Assembly (NCBI GenBank): GCA_018818925.1
Contig: JAHJQZ010000131.1
Location: forward strand, 1 to 33,845
Length of the DNA: 33,845 nt
From: Alphaproteobacteria bacterium
GTDB lineage: Bacteria; Pseudomonadota; Alphaproteobacteria; Rhizobiales; Devosiaceae
Direction of reading: 5' to 3'
A model generated the notes under the pieces. The model ran no database searches, had not been told where the DNA came from, and saw only the letters and a program-made list of their open reading frames with translations. Position numbers and translations under genes: made by a program. Numbering within the stretch: position 1 is the stretch's first letter; each line of letters begins with the position of its first letter. Below are positions 18,002-26,021 of this stretch, piece by piece.

Positions 18002-19789
18002 ATGAAAGCCCTATTGATCGCACCGCTTCTCGTGCCGCTTCTGCTGTCCGAGGCCATCGCGGCAGGTAGCCTCGCCAACAAGATTCAGGAGATCCAGACA
18101 CATCTGACCGAAACCGCCGACGGCCAGGCGGCGCCGGCGACGGACGCCGGCGACACTGGCGGAACGCCGGCCGAAACGGCAGACGACGCGCCTCCGCAGG
18201 ACGATGCATCCCCGGCTCAGGATAACGCGCCTCCGCAGGACGATGCATCCCCGGCCCAGGATGACGCGGCGGCCGACGACGATGCCACGCCGGCCGCCGA
18301 CCCGGTACCGGCGATGAGTGTCGAGGACCTGATCCGGGAAGGCGATGAAATCCGCGCCGACGCCTGGTACGAGGAGGACTATCAGGAAGCCGCGTCGCTG
18401 TACCAGCAGGCGGCCGACATGGGCAGCGCCGAGGCGATGTGGCGCCTTGGACTCATGCATGAAAGCGGCGAAGGGTTCGAATCGAGCGACGCGGAAGCGG
18501 TCAATTGGTACCAGCGCGCCGCCGACGGCGGCAGCACTACGGGCATGACCTATCTCGCCGACATGCTGCGCAACGGCTATGGCGTGGCCGAGGACGATGT
18601 CGCTGCGGTCGGGTGGTACCAGAAGGCCGCCGATCTCGGCAATGCCGAGGCGGCGCGCAAGCTCGGGCTGATGTACGATGCCGGCGAGGGCGTGGCGCTC
18701 GACGATTTCAAGGCGGCGCTGCTGTTCCGGCAGGCCAGCGACGGCGGCGACATGCTGGCGACGCGCTTCCTTGCCGAGATGTATCACGACGGCGAAGGCC
18801 TGGCGCAGGACTATGTGCAGGCGGCCTCGCTCTATCTCAAGGCCAGCGAGATGGGCGACGAGATCGCCACGCGCTGGCTCGGCGACATGTACTACCTCGG
18901 CCAGGGCGTCGCCCAGGACTACCGCCGGGCGGCGCAGTATTTCGAAACCGCCGCCGATGCCGGCGACGCCGTTTCCATGCGCTGGCTCGGCGAAATGTAC
19001 GATGCCGGCGAGGGCGTCGACGAAGACGATGTCCGCGCCGTCTCCTATTTCCGCTCTGCGGTGGAGGCCGGCGACACCATCGCCGCCCGCGACCTCGGCA
19101 TCATGCTCGAATTCGGCCTCGGCGCCGAGCAGGATTATGCCGAAGCGCTCAAGAATTACCAGATCGCCGTCGACGACGGCGATGCCGTGGCGCTGCGCCG
19201 TCTCGGGCTGATGTACGACCTTGCCAAGGGCGTCGACGAGGACAATCCGCGCGCCATCGAGCTCTACAAGCAGGCGCGCGAGGGCGGCGACATCATCGCC
19301 ACCAGCATACTCGGACAGATGTACGAGGACGGCGAAGGCGTCACGGCGGACCTTTTGCAGGCGGCTGTCTATTACCGCGAGGCGGCGCAGGCCGAAGACA
19401 CCGACGGCATGCGGCGGCTCGGCATCCTGCAATTCGAGGGGCGGGGCCTGGCCAAGGACCCGGAAGAGGCGGTGCAATGGTTCCTGAAGGCGGCCGACAA
19501 GGGCGACCTCGAATCGCATTGGTGGCTGGCCGTTGCCTATCTTTATGGCGATGGTGTCTCCGAGGATGCGGTGCTCGCGGCGGACTATGCCTATTACGCC
19601 ATCGTCGGCGGGCACCAGTATGCGCTCGATTCCCTGATCAATATCGGCGAATACAATACCAGCCGTGGATTCCGCGCCCGGCTGCAGGAGAACATGCAGG
19701 CCGATGGATTCTACGAGGGCAAGATCGACGCGAGCTTCGGGCCGAAGACCCGCGAGGCGCTCAACGCCGCCTTCGCCAGCGCCCAGTAG
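18002..19789 (+). CDS. secreted Sel1-repeat protein with C-terminal peptidoglycan-binding domain
   Basis: 595 residues. ATG 18002 has GGAGG 8 bp upstream and starts a signal peptide (MKALLIAPLLVPLLLSEAIA), so the protein is exported. A short acidic Pro/Asp/Ala region (about 40-105) contains a duplicated 13-residue unit. About twelve Sel1-type repeats of 36 residues follow (roughly 115-545), with the pattern A-x-x-L-G-x-M-Y-x-x-G-x-G-V. The end (QADGFYEGKIDASFGPKTRE) is a peptidoglycan_binding_1-type domain. Sel1 arrays bind proteins; together with the wall-binding end this suggests a periplasmic scaffold at the cell wall. The periplasmic part of PodJ has a similar order, but this protein lacks the coiled coil and membrane anchor. 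Single gene, with a hairpin after it. Confidence 0.9.
   Translation: MKALLIAPLLVPLLLSEAIAAGSLANKIQEIQTHLTETADGQAAPATDAGDTGGTPAETADDAPPQDDASPAQDNAPPQDDASPAQDDAAADDDATPAADPVPAMSVEDLIREGDEIRADAWYEEDYQEAASLYQQAADMGSAEAMWRLGLMHESGEGFESSDAEAVNWYQRAADGGSTTGMTYLADMLRNGYGVAEDDVAAVGWYQKAADLGNAEAARKLGLMYDAGEGVALDDFKAALLFRQASDGGDMLATRFLAEMYHDGEGLAQDYVQAASLYLKASEMGDEIATRWLGDMYYLGQGVAQDYRRAAQYFETAADAGDAVSMRWLGEMYDAGEGVDEDDVRAVSYFRSAVEAGDTIAARDLGIMLEFGLGAEQDYAEALKNYQIAVDDGDAVALRRLGLMYDLAKGVDEDNPRAIELYKQAREGGDIIATSILGQMYEDGEGVTADLLQAAVYYREAAQAEDTDGMRRLGILQFEGRGLAKDPEEAVQWFLKAADKGDLESHWWLAVAYLYGDGVSEDAVLAADYAYYAIVGGHQYALDSLINIGEYNTSRGFRARLQENMQADGFYEGKIDASFGPKTREALNAAFASAQ
18188..18265 (+). repeat. 39-bp tandem duplication in the Sel1 gene
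   Basis: Two adjacent 39-bp copies (18188-18226 and 18227-18265) differing at only two or three bases. They encode the 13-residue unit APPQDDASPAQD(N/D) in the acidic linker before the Sel1 repeats. Confidence 0.9.
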
Positions 19790-19834
19790 GGGGCGGTGCC
19801 GAAGGCGATCGGCGAGCCGATCCGGGCCGATCAC

Positions 19835-19881
19835 ATCCGCGCTCAAAATGAGTTGATTGCCTCCATTTGAGCGCGGATTTC
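19835..19881 (+). terminator. hairpin after the Sel1 gene, probable terminator
   Basis: A perfect 13-bp inverted repeat, ATCCGCGCTCAAA (19835-19847) and TTTGAGCGCGGAT (19866-19878), around an 18-nt loop. Only a short T-rich stretch (TTTCTGTG) follows, so termination may be weak. It lies 46 bp beyond the stop codon. Confidence 0.6.
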
Positions 19882-19946
19882 TGTGTAACGCATTGTTCTC
19901 ACTAAACTATTTTGGATCATCCGCATTTTCGCCACAATTCGGCCGG

Positions 19947-19976
19947 TGATCCGGGACGTGGCGCGGCGCGTAATTC
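19947..19976 (+). promoter_or_regulatory. possible ECF (RpoE/ECF11-like) promoter of the fasciclin gene
   Basis: TGATCC (19947-19952), 18-bp spacer, TAATTC (19971-19976). The Rhodobacter RpoE-ChrR promoter consensus, as I recall it, is TGATCC-N18-TAAGA, and a fasciclin gene belongs to that regulon. The -35 and spacing match exactly; the -10 matches partly. Confidence 0.35.
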
Positions 19977-20030
19977 TTCGTGTTCGGGTGCGGCGAGCGC
20001 ACCCCGTCGAAACCCAACACGGAGCATGAA

Positions 20031-20525
20031 ATGAATCTCTTCAAGGCCTTTGCCATTGCCGCGACCCTGGCGGTCAGCCCGGTCGCCATCGCATCCGCGA
20101 ATGCCGCCAATGTCGTCGAGACCGCGCAGGAGGCCGGGGCGTTCGGCACACTTCTGGCCGCGGCCGAGGCCGCCGGCCTGGCGGAAGCGTTGGCGACCAC
20201 GGACAACATCACCGTCTTCGCGCCGACCGACGAGGCCTTCGCCGCCCTGCCCGAAGGCACGGTCGAGACGCTGCTGAAGCCGGAAAACAAGGATCAGCTC
20301 GCGGCGATCCTGAAGCTGCACGTTCTCGGCGCCAAGGTGATGTCAACCGATCTCGCCGAAGGCGCGGCCGAGGTGGAAACGCTCAATCCCGACGCCATGC
20401 TGACCGTCACCAAGTCGATGGACGGCGTGACTGTCGCCGCTTCGAACCAGGCCAAGGTGGTGACCCCCGACATCGCCGCGGACAATGGCGTCATCCACGT
20501 CATCGATACGGTTCTTCTCCCCTAA
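20031..20525 (+). CDS. secreted fasciclin (FAS1) domain protein
   Basis: 164 residues. A signal peptide (MNLFKAFAIAATLAVSPVAIASANA) is cleaved near residue 25. One FAS1 domain fills the rest: VVETAQEAGAFGTLLAAAEAAGL, the H1 box ITVFAPTDEAFAALPEGTV and the H2-like box NGVIHVIDTVLLP at the very C-terminus. Bacterial single-FAS1 secreted proteins are often stress-induced and linked to adhesion; the exact role is unknown. GGAGC lies upstream of the ATG. Single gene with its own terminator. Confidence 0.95.
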   Translation: MNLFKAFAIAATLAVSPVAIASANAANVVETAQEAGAFGTLLAAAEAAGLAEALATTDNITVFAPTDEAFAALPEGTVETLLKPENKDQLAAILKLHVLGAKVMSTDLAEGAAEVETLNPDAMLTVTKSMDGVTVAASNQAKVVTPDIAADNGVIHVIDTVLLP

Positions 20526-20552
20526 AACACGTTCTGAAAACCCGTCTCGAAC

Positions 20553-20597
20553 GGGCCTTCGCTCGCCACAAGGCGGGCGGAGGCCCTTCTCGTTTTC
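20553..20597. terminator. bidirectional terminator between the fasciclin and TSUP genes
   Basis: A 15-bp stem (20553-20567 with 20572-20586, two G-T pairs) and an ACAA loop, with a T-rich run on the plus strand (TTCTCGTTTT) and GTTTT-containing sequence on the minus strand. It lies between convergent genes and overlaps the stop codon of the TSUP gene. Confidence 0.75.
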
Positions 20598-21342
20598 AGC
20601 TGAACAAAAGCCGCAGCGCCATGGCGATCGAGACGACGACGACCAGCGGCCTGATGATACTGGCGCCGAAGCGGATGCCGGTCAGTGCGCCGAGATAGCC
20701 GCCGGCGAGCTGGCCGGCGGCCATGGTGAGCGCCACCGACCAGACCACGTCTCCGGCCGGGATGAACAATGCCAGCGCCGCATAATTCGAGGTTGCGTTC
20801 AGCAGCTTGGTGTGGCCGGCGGCGCGGGTGACGCCAAGGCCGAACAGGGAGACGAAGGCGAGGGTGAAGAACGAGCCAGTGCCCGGACCGAACAATCCGT
20901 CGTAAAAGCCGATGAGAAAGCCGGTGATGGGAACGAAAACGGCAAAGCCGAGGCGGGCGGCACGGTCGGAATCGGTCAGTCTCGGCGAAACGAGGAAATA
21001 GAGCGCGATCAGCACCAGGGCGGCGGGCACGACCGACGCGAGCAGCGATGTGTCGACCTGCTTGACCGACAGCGCCCCGAGATAGGCGCCGGCAAAGGTG
21101 GCGGCGATCGGCAAAACCATCTGCCGCAGCGCGAAAAAGCCCTTGCGGCCGAAGGTCAGCGCCGCGATCGTCGTGCCGACGACGGATTGCATCTTGTTGG
21201 TGGCGAGCGTCGCGATCGGCGGCAGCCCGGCGGACAGCAGCGCCGGAACGGAGATGAGACCGCCGCCGCCGGCGATGGCGTCGATGAAGCCGGCGACAAG
21301 CCCGACGCCGCCGAGGGTGGCAAGGGTGAGCGGGTCGATCAC
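20596..21342 (-). CDS. TSUP-family membrane transporter (TauE/SafE, sulfite exporter-like)
   Basis: 248 residues and about seven or eight hydrophobic segments, typical for TSUP. The duplicated family pattern is visible: GLVAGFIDAIAGGGGLISVP near residue 14 and GFLIGFYDGLFGPGTGSFF near residue 155. Members export sulfoacetate, sulfite or related anions; the substrate here is unknown. The start is a GTG directly abutting the hisG stop codon (TAG-GTG), so translation is coupled to the histidine genes. Whether this has a metabolic meaning is unclear. Confidence 0.92.
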   Translation of the reverse strand: MIDPLTLATLGGVGLVAGFIDAIAGGGGLISVPALLSAGLPPIATLATNKMQSVVGTTIAALTFGRKGFFALRQMVLPIAATFAGAYLGALSVKQVDTSLLASVVPAALVLIALYFLVSPRLTDSDRAARLGFAVFVPITGFLIGFYDGLFGPGTGSFFTLAFVSLFGLGVTRAAGHTKLLNATSNYAALALFIPAGDVVWSVALTMAAGQLAGGYLGALTGIRFGASIIRPLVVVVSIAMALRLLFS

Positions 21343-22047
21343 CTAATCGCCATCCACCCCGAAGGCGCCGAGCAGGCTCTTGCGCAGGACAAGCGCCTCC
21401 GCATCCCAAACAATGGTTTTCGACACGATGAGATTGGCCTCGGACTTGAGGATCAATCCATCCTCGACAATGCGCAAGCCGTTGGCGGCAAGGGTCGAGC
21501 CGGTCGAGGTGATGTCGACGATGAGGTCGGCGGCGCCGGCAGCCGGAGCCGCCTCGGTGGCGCCGAGACTTTCCACGATCCGGTATTCGGCGATGCCGAA
21601 GCGGGCGAAATAGCGCCGCGTCAGGTTGAGATACTTGGTGGCGACGCGAAGCCAGCGGCCATGGCCGGCGCGGAAGTCGGATGCGACATCGGCGAGGTCG
21701 CGCATCGAGGTGACATCGATCCAGGCATCGGGCACGGCGATGACGACATCGGCGCCGCCGAAACCGAGCGGTCTGGCGAAGCGAGCCGATTGCGGACCCT
21801 GTTCGGAGGCCTCGTGGATGAGGTCGGCGCCGGTGACGCCGGCATGGACGGTGCCGCGGATCAGTTCGCGGGCGATCTCGCTCGCCGGCAGGAAGCGGAC
21901 GACGACGCCCGGCAGCGCCGGGATGTCGCCCTGATAGGAGCGGGCGCCGCCCGGTCGTTCGATGGCTAGCCCGGCCTTTGCGAAGACCTTGCGCGTCGCT
22001 TCTTCGAGCCGGCCTTTGGAGGGGACAGCGAGAATGAGCCCGCTCAT
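21343..22047 (-). CDS. hisG: ATP phosphoribosyltransferase, short form
   Basis: 234 residues, the short form that lacks the regulatory C-terminal domain and needs HisZ. It catalyses the first step of histidine synthesis, ATP plus PRPP to phosphoribosyl-ATP. The start MSGLILAVPSKGRLEE and the PRPP-loop region LIVDITSTGSTLAANGLRI (about 168-186) are intact. The ATG overlaps the hisZ stop by 4 bases (ATGA), as expected for two subunits of one complex. Confidence 0.96.
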   Translation of the reverse strand: MSGLILAVPSKGRLEEATRKVFAKAGLAIERPGGARSYQGDIPALPGVVVRFLPASEIARELIRGTVHAGVTGADLIHEASEQGPQSARFARPLGFGGADVVIAVPDAWIDVTSMRDLADVASDFRAGHGRWLRVATKYLNLTRRYFARFGIAEYRIVESLGATEAAPAAGAADLIVDITSTGSTLAANGLRIVEDGLILKSEANLIVSKTIVWDAEALVLRKSLLGAFGVDGD

Positions 22048-23117
22048 TTGCCGCCCTCCTTTTCCAGCCGGTCGACCCAGAGGGCGCAGCCGGAAGCGGC
22101 GATCTCGCGCCCGGCGCCGAGCCGCTGCAAGAGCCGGTCGTATTCGCCGCCCGAGGCGAGCACGGCGCCATCCTCACCGGTCATTTCGAAGACGAGGCCG
22201 GTGTAATAGTCGAGGCGCGGCGCGAAACCGGCGTCGAAGACGATCTCGGCGCCAGGCAGGCATTGCCCGAGCGTTTCGAAATGGCGGCGGATGGCGGCGC
22301 GCGCGACCTCGAAGCCGGCGGGAGGCGTTTCGATGAGGCCGCCGATCGTTGCGAGGGCCGTCTCGACCGGACCGGCGACGCCGAGATAGTCGGTGAGAAG
22401 CTGGATGGTCTCGCCCGGCACGTAGGCGGCGGCCAGCGCCTGCTTTTCGAGATAGCGGGCGGCGATCTCGGCCGGAGCGCGCGAGGTGTCGAAGGGCAGG
22501 CCGGCGGCGGCCATGCGCCCGGCCACGTCGGTTTCGATTTCGGCAAGCGGGGGCGTGCGGATATTGCCTTCGGCGCCGTGCGGATCGGAAAGCCGCTCCA
22601 GAAGCGCGTCGAGCGAACCGGCATGGCCGAAGCGGTGACGCAGGCGCGGACGCCAGACATCGGGCATCTCGGCCCCGGCGAGCACGGCTTCGAACAGCGC
22701 GACGCTGCCGATGCGCACGCGCGGTGCCGTGACGCCATAGGTCATGAGCACGTCGCGGGCGAAATGGATCACCCGGTCGAGGGCGGCGGCGGGATCGGGC
22801 TGGCCGATCAGTTCGAGCCCGGTCTGGTCGAATTCGGCCGGGCCGTCCGGGCGCTGGCGAAACAGCGTGCCGAGATAGGAATAGGCGGCTTCGCCTACGC
22901 CGTTTTCCAGATAATGGCGGGCGATGGGCAGGGTGAAATCGGGCCTCAGGCAGTATTCCTCGCCGTCGACACCCGAGGTCAGCACCAGGCGGCGGCGGAA
23001 CTCCTCGCCGGCCAGGTCGAAATAGGGGTCGGCCGACATCAGGATCGGCGGATCGATGCGGGTCAGGCCGGGGGTGGAGACAAGGGCCTCGAGGGCGGCG
23101 CGGGGGGAAGATATCAT
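22044..23117 (-). CDS. hisZ: ATP phosphoribosyltransferase regulatory subunit
   Basis: 357 residues. HisZ is a HisRS paralogue without charging activity that joins short HisG to make the active, histidine-sensitive enzyme. HisRS-like motif 2 region (AAYSYLGTLFRQRP) and a motif 3-like segment (LASGGEYDRLLQRLG) are seen. I chose ATG 23117, which starts MISSPRAALEALV; the upstream extension to 23189 is translated repeat sequence. The ribosome binding site GGAAGGGGG lies at the edge of the repeat in the hisS-hisZ gap. Confidence 0.94.
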   Translation of the reverse strand: MISSPRAALEALVSTPGLTRIDPPILMSADPYFDLAGEEFRRRLVLTSGVDGEEYCLRPDFTLPIARHYLENGVGEAAYSYLGTLFRQRPDGPAEFDQTGLELIGQPDPAAALDRVIHFARDVLMTYGVTAPRVRIGSVALFEAVLAGAEMPDVWRPRLRHRFGHAGSLDALLERLSDPHGAEGNIRTPPLAEIETDVAGRMAAAGLPFDTSRAPAEIAARYLEKQALAAAYVPGETIQLLTDYLGVAGPVETALATIGGLIETPPAGFEVARAAIRRHFETLGQCLPGAEIVFDAGFAPRLDYYTGLVFEMTGEDGAVLASGGEYDRLLQRLGAGREIAASGCALWVDRLEKEGGK

Positions 23118-23122
23118 TTCGA

Positions 23123-23360
23123 CCCCCTTCCCTCCCCTTGAGGGGGAGGGTGGCCCGGCGTAGCCGGGTCGGGTGGGGTGGGGCCGCAAATATCGGCGCC
23201 GATACCCCCACCTAGGCTCACGACGGACTTGGCAAACGCCAAGCCCTGTTCGCCAACCCCTGCCATTCGGCCATAGGTCTCAAGGCCTTCTCCCCTCCAA
23301 TCATGCCACTGGCATGATTGACCCTTCGGGACGGCTCGAAGCCCCACAAGGGGGAGGGAA
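23123..23360. repeat. palindromic repeat region between hisS and hisZ (second family)
   Basis: CCCTCCCCTTGAGGGGGAGGG (23130-23150) is followed by GGCCCGGCGTAGCCGGGTC, a nested palindrome. About 190 bp further, GCCCCACAAGGGGGAGGGAAG (23341-23361) repeats the G-rich arm. Between them AATCATGCCA-C-TGGCATGATT (23299-23319) is a perfect palindrome with 10-bp arms. The block fills almost the whole 283-bp gap. It resembles, but is not identical to, the family at 3521, 5211 and 25853. Confidence 0.75.
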
Positions 23361-23400
23361 GCGGAGGCAAACACGGGGGCCTGTGCCAAACCTACGAACA

Positions 23401-24990
23401 TCAGCCGCGCTTCTTCACTTGCGCCGCGACGGCGGGAAGTTCGGAAATCCTTGCGACTAGCTCGTCGCGCCGGCATTCGAACTGGCCGGGGCGTTCGGAC
23501 TTCCACTGTTCGTTGTCGGTGATCGCCCTGGAGGCCTGCTTGCCGGCGATCAGGTCCTTGATCTGGATGATCCCCTGCTCGCGCTCCTGCGTACCCTCGA
23601 TGATGACCGCCGGTGAATTGCGCTGGTCGGCATAAGCGAACTGGCGCCCGACATTCTTGGGATTGCCGAGATACATTTCGGCGCGGATGCCGGCGGCCCT
23701 AAGCTCGGCGACCATTTTCTGGTATCCGGCCTTCTGGTCCTTGTCCATGACGCAGACGACAACCGGGCCGGTGGGCTGTTCGTTGCCGAGCAGGCCAGTG
23801 AGCTTCAGCGCATGGGCGAGACGCGAGACGCCGATGGAAAAGCCCGTCGCCGGCACCGGTTCCTTGCGGAAGCGCGAGACGAGCCCGTCATAGCGGCCAC
23901 CGCCACCGACCGAACCGAAGACGACCTGCTGGCCCTTGTCGTTGGTGACCGGGAAGGTCAGTTCGATCTCGAAGACCGGGCCGGTGTAGTATTCGAGGCC
24001 GCGGACGACGGAGGGGTCTATGCGGATGCGGCCATCTCCGTAACCAGCTGCCTCAATCATCGACTCCATCGCGCGAAATTCGCACACGCCTTCCAAAAAG
24101 ACTGCGTCAGAGCCGTATGCGTTCTCGAACGCACTCAGCAAGTCGGATTCAAAAAAGCCGCCTCCGTCCGGTTTTAGCCTCAGAATCGGATTGAAGGCTG
24201 CGCGTGAGGACTCCGTGACCGCATAGTCCTCAGATCGAATAGTGAGGAACCACAGAATGCGACTTACTTGGTCCCAGTCTAGGCCCGCGCCGGGGGAGAA
24301 ATCACCGCTTTCGTCAGTTCTCCCTTGTTCAAGTAGCGCTTTTACACCAGGCACACCAAGTCGATCATACTTGTCGAGCACTCGCATTACAGCTAGCCGC
24401 TTTGCGTCAAGTTGCGGTGTGGTCCCATTCGGACCACCAAGCCCGATCCATGACATCAAGCCGTCCAGCACCTTCCGGTTGTTCACCCGGACGACATACT
24501 TCCCCGCCAGCCCCAGCGCGTCCATCGTATCGGCCATCATCATGCACATCTCGGCGTCCGCTTCCGGACCCGCCGCGCCGACGGTGTCGGCGTCGAACTG
24601 CATGAACTGGCGGAAACGGCCGGGGCCGGGCTTTTCGTTGCGGAAGACGTAGCCCTGCCGGTAGGTGCGGTAGGGCTTCGGGAGCGTCTCGAAATTCTCA
24701 GCGAAATGGCGGGCGAGCGGCGCCGTCAAGTCGTAGCGGAGGCTCATCCAAGCCTCGTCGTCGTCCTGCAACGAGAACACGCCCTGATTGGGCCGGTCCG
24801 CGTCGGGCAGGAATTTGCCGAGCGTCTCGGTATATTCGAAGAACGGAGTTTCGACCGGATCGAAGCCGTAGCGCTCGTAGACCTCGCGGATTTTCGCGAT
24901 CATTTCATTGGTCGCCGCGATATCGGCGGAAGTACGGTCCTCGAAACCGCGCGGCAGGCGCGGCGCGATCAGCCCTTGTTTGCTGGCCAT
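23401..24990 (-). CDS. hisS: histidyl-tRNA synthetase, alphaproteobacterial type
   Basis: 529 residues, a class II synthetase longer than E. coli HisRS. Motif 1 lies in the N-terminal part, motif 2 is [19 protein letters not shown] with [13 protein letters not shown], the histidine-binding segment is [14 protein letters not shown], and motif 3 is [15 protein letters not shown]-terminal anticodon-binding domain follows (about 425-525). This divergent type goes with tRNA-His lacking G-1, and such a tRNA is encoded at 32339-32415. Residues about 185-318, mostly the insertion domain, are encoded by lower-GC DNA with codons such as CTA, AGA, GTA and AAA that the flanks avoid (24040-24430). The gene heads hisS-hisZ-hisG. 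Confidence 0.97.
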   Translation of the reverse strand: MASKQGLIAPRLPRGFEDRTSADIAATNEMIAKIREVYERYGFDPVETPFFEYTETLGKFLPDADRPNQGVFSLQDDDEAWMSLRYDLTAPLARHFAENFETLPKPYRTYRQGYVFRNEKPGPGRFRQFMQFDADTVGAAGPEADAEMCMMMADTMDALGLAGKYVVRVNNRKVLDGLMSWIGLGGPNGTTPQLDAKRLAVMRVLDKYDRLGVPGVKALLEQGRTDESGDFSPGAGLDWDQVSRILWFLTIRSEDYAVTESSRAAFNPILRLKPDGGGFFESDLLSAFENAYGSDAVFLEGVCEFRAMESMIEAAGYGDGRIRIDPSVVRGLEYYTGPVFEIELTFPVTNDKGQQVVFGSVGGGGRYDGLVSRFRKEPVPATGFSIGVSRLAHALKLTGLLGNEQPTGPVVVCVMDKDQKAGYQKMVAELRAAGIRAEMYLGNPKNVGRQFAYADQRNSPAVIIEGTQEREQGIIQIKDLIAGKQASRAITDNEQWKSERPGQFECRRDELVARISELPAVAAQVKKRG

Positions 24991-25103
24991 CTGGCTTGTC
25001 CATTCAAGAAGGGGGCGCCGCGCGCGCCCCGGAATTCCGGCGTCTTGTTAGCGGATTGGCGCATCACCGGCAAGCAGCAGCGCCGGGCGCGGCCGAATAC
25101 CCG

Positions 25104-25131
25104 CCTCCCGCCCGGTGTCACGGGCGGGAGG
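25104..25131. other. perfect hairpin upstream of hisS
   Basis: CCTCCCGCCCG (25104-25114) and CGGGCGGGAGG (25121-25131) form an 11-bp perfect stem with a 6-nt loop. It lies 30 bp past the stop of the possible small gene at 25161 and 114 bp before hisS. No T-run follows on either strand, so it may be a processing or Rho-assisted signal rather than a classic terminator. Confidence 0.5.
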
Positions 25132-25160
25132 ACAGGCGCAAGGCAGGTCGTGGCCGGGGG

Positions 25161-25415
25161 TTACCAGGGCCTGCTCAACATGTTGACCGCCACGTCGTGC
25201 AGGGACGGCTCCGGCAGACGCGGAAGGCCGATGTCTTCCCTGAGACGCGGCGACAGTTGCAGAGGTGGCATTTTTCGCTTCCTAGCATGGCGAAGGTCGC
25301 GCATGTCGCGCGGCGAAATCGCAAAGCCCAGCCGCAAGTTCCAGCGGAAGACATCGAATGCCACGATCCTGCGGATCGAGAATCCATCCTCGAGGGACGC
25401 AAAGCGTACACTCAT
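25161..25415 (-). CDS. possible small DUF1127-like protein
   Basis: 84 residues from the ATG at 25415, or 36 residues from an internal ATG at 25271, which has AGGAAG 7 bp upstream. The segment LSPRLREDIGLPRL matches the core of DUF1127 (L-x-x-R-L-L-x-D-I-G-L-x-R), and the part before it is Arg/Lys-rich (RDMRDLRHARKRK), as in that family. DUF1127 proteins are small, basic, abundant in Rhizobiales and partly act in RNA-linked regulation. The rest is not recognised and composition is lower in GC than its neighbours. A shadow or decayed gene is possible. Confidence 0.35.
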   Translation of the reverse strand: MSVRFASLEDGFSIRRIVAFDVFRWNLRLGFAISPRDMRDLRHARKRKMPPLQLSPRLREDIGLPRLPEPSLHDVAVNMLSRPW

Positions 25416-26021
25416 CGTTGATTTCCGGACATGCTTGTTGGGCATGTGCCGGCTCCGGATATTTGGGGGGAATCCGGCGCGGCAACGGCTATGGGGCGCC
25501 GTTCAGTGCCGGTGTTGGTTCTGGATTTTGGGGGTCAGGTCCCGAGACCTAGCGGAGCGTTTTCAGCTCCGGGGCACAATGCCTGAAGAACCGATTCCAA
25601 AATCGAAGAGCGGTCAGACGTTCGGTCATATATGCCCTCCTCTTGGTTTGGAATGGTCGGGACGGTGCTTGCTATCCGTGTTCGGGGCGACGAGCAAGAT
25701 CGCATCCGTGGAAAATACAAGTGACCGGCTTACTGTTGCCGAAAAGACACAGACAAATTCGCAACAGTCATGGACGGCATCGCCGGGACAAATGCAAGAA
25801 CAAGTCTAGACGCATTCGCGTCTTGACGGAAACCGCGCGCTTGGCACCTTTCACCTCTCCCTTGGGGGAGAGGTCGGGCCGGAGCGCAGCGGAGGTCCGG
25901 GTGAGGGGGCCTTCGCAATGTTTGCAGAAAGGCCCCCTCACCCGCCGCTTCGCGTCGACCTCTCCCCCAAAGGGAGAGGTGAAGGAAGCGCCCGCTTCCA
26001 TCAAATCTCGGGATCAACCGT
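25416..26021. other. intergenic region, no clear gene
   Basis: About 600 bp. The part from 25416 to 25850 shows no convincing gene on either strand; short open frames lack recognisable content. It has lower GC than the surroundings and may be the remnant of a lost gene. The part from 25853 to 25980 is the third copy of the palindromic repeat. Confidence 0.6.
25853..25980. repeat. palindromic repeat, composite copy 3
   Basis: The left unit, inverted: ACCTCTCCCTTGGGGGAGAGGT (25853-25874) to GGGTGAGGGGGCC (25899-25911). The right unit: GGCCCCCTCACCC (25931-25943) to ACCTCTCCCCCAAAGGGAGAGGT (25958-25980). The arrangement equals copy 1. It lies 41 bp downstream of the protease stop codon, where its fold could act as a transcript 3' end. 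Confidence 0.92.

Noticed and set aside
18011..19846. A 611-codon minus-strand frame over the Sel1 gene
   Set aside because: Shadow produced by the repeats; it lacks a start signal and a recognisable fold.
20522..22177. A 551-codon Arg-rich minus-strand frame over the TSUP and hisG genes
   Set aside because: Frame-shifted copy of the real genes; very Arg-rich composition typical of a wrong frame.
22044..23189. hisZ starting at 23189
   Set aside because: The additional 24 residues are translated repeat sequence; ATG 23117 has a good ribosome binding site and family-like N-terminus.
25104..25131. The hairpin as a histidine attenuator or T-box
   Set aside because: No leader peptide with a His run precedes hisS, no T-run follows the stem, and T-boxes are not expected in alphaproteobacteria.
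25579..25809. A 76-codon plus-strand frame after the hisS region
   Set aside because: No recognisable domain, weak ribosome binding site and no operon context; it could be a remnant but is not supported as a gene.
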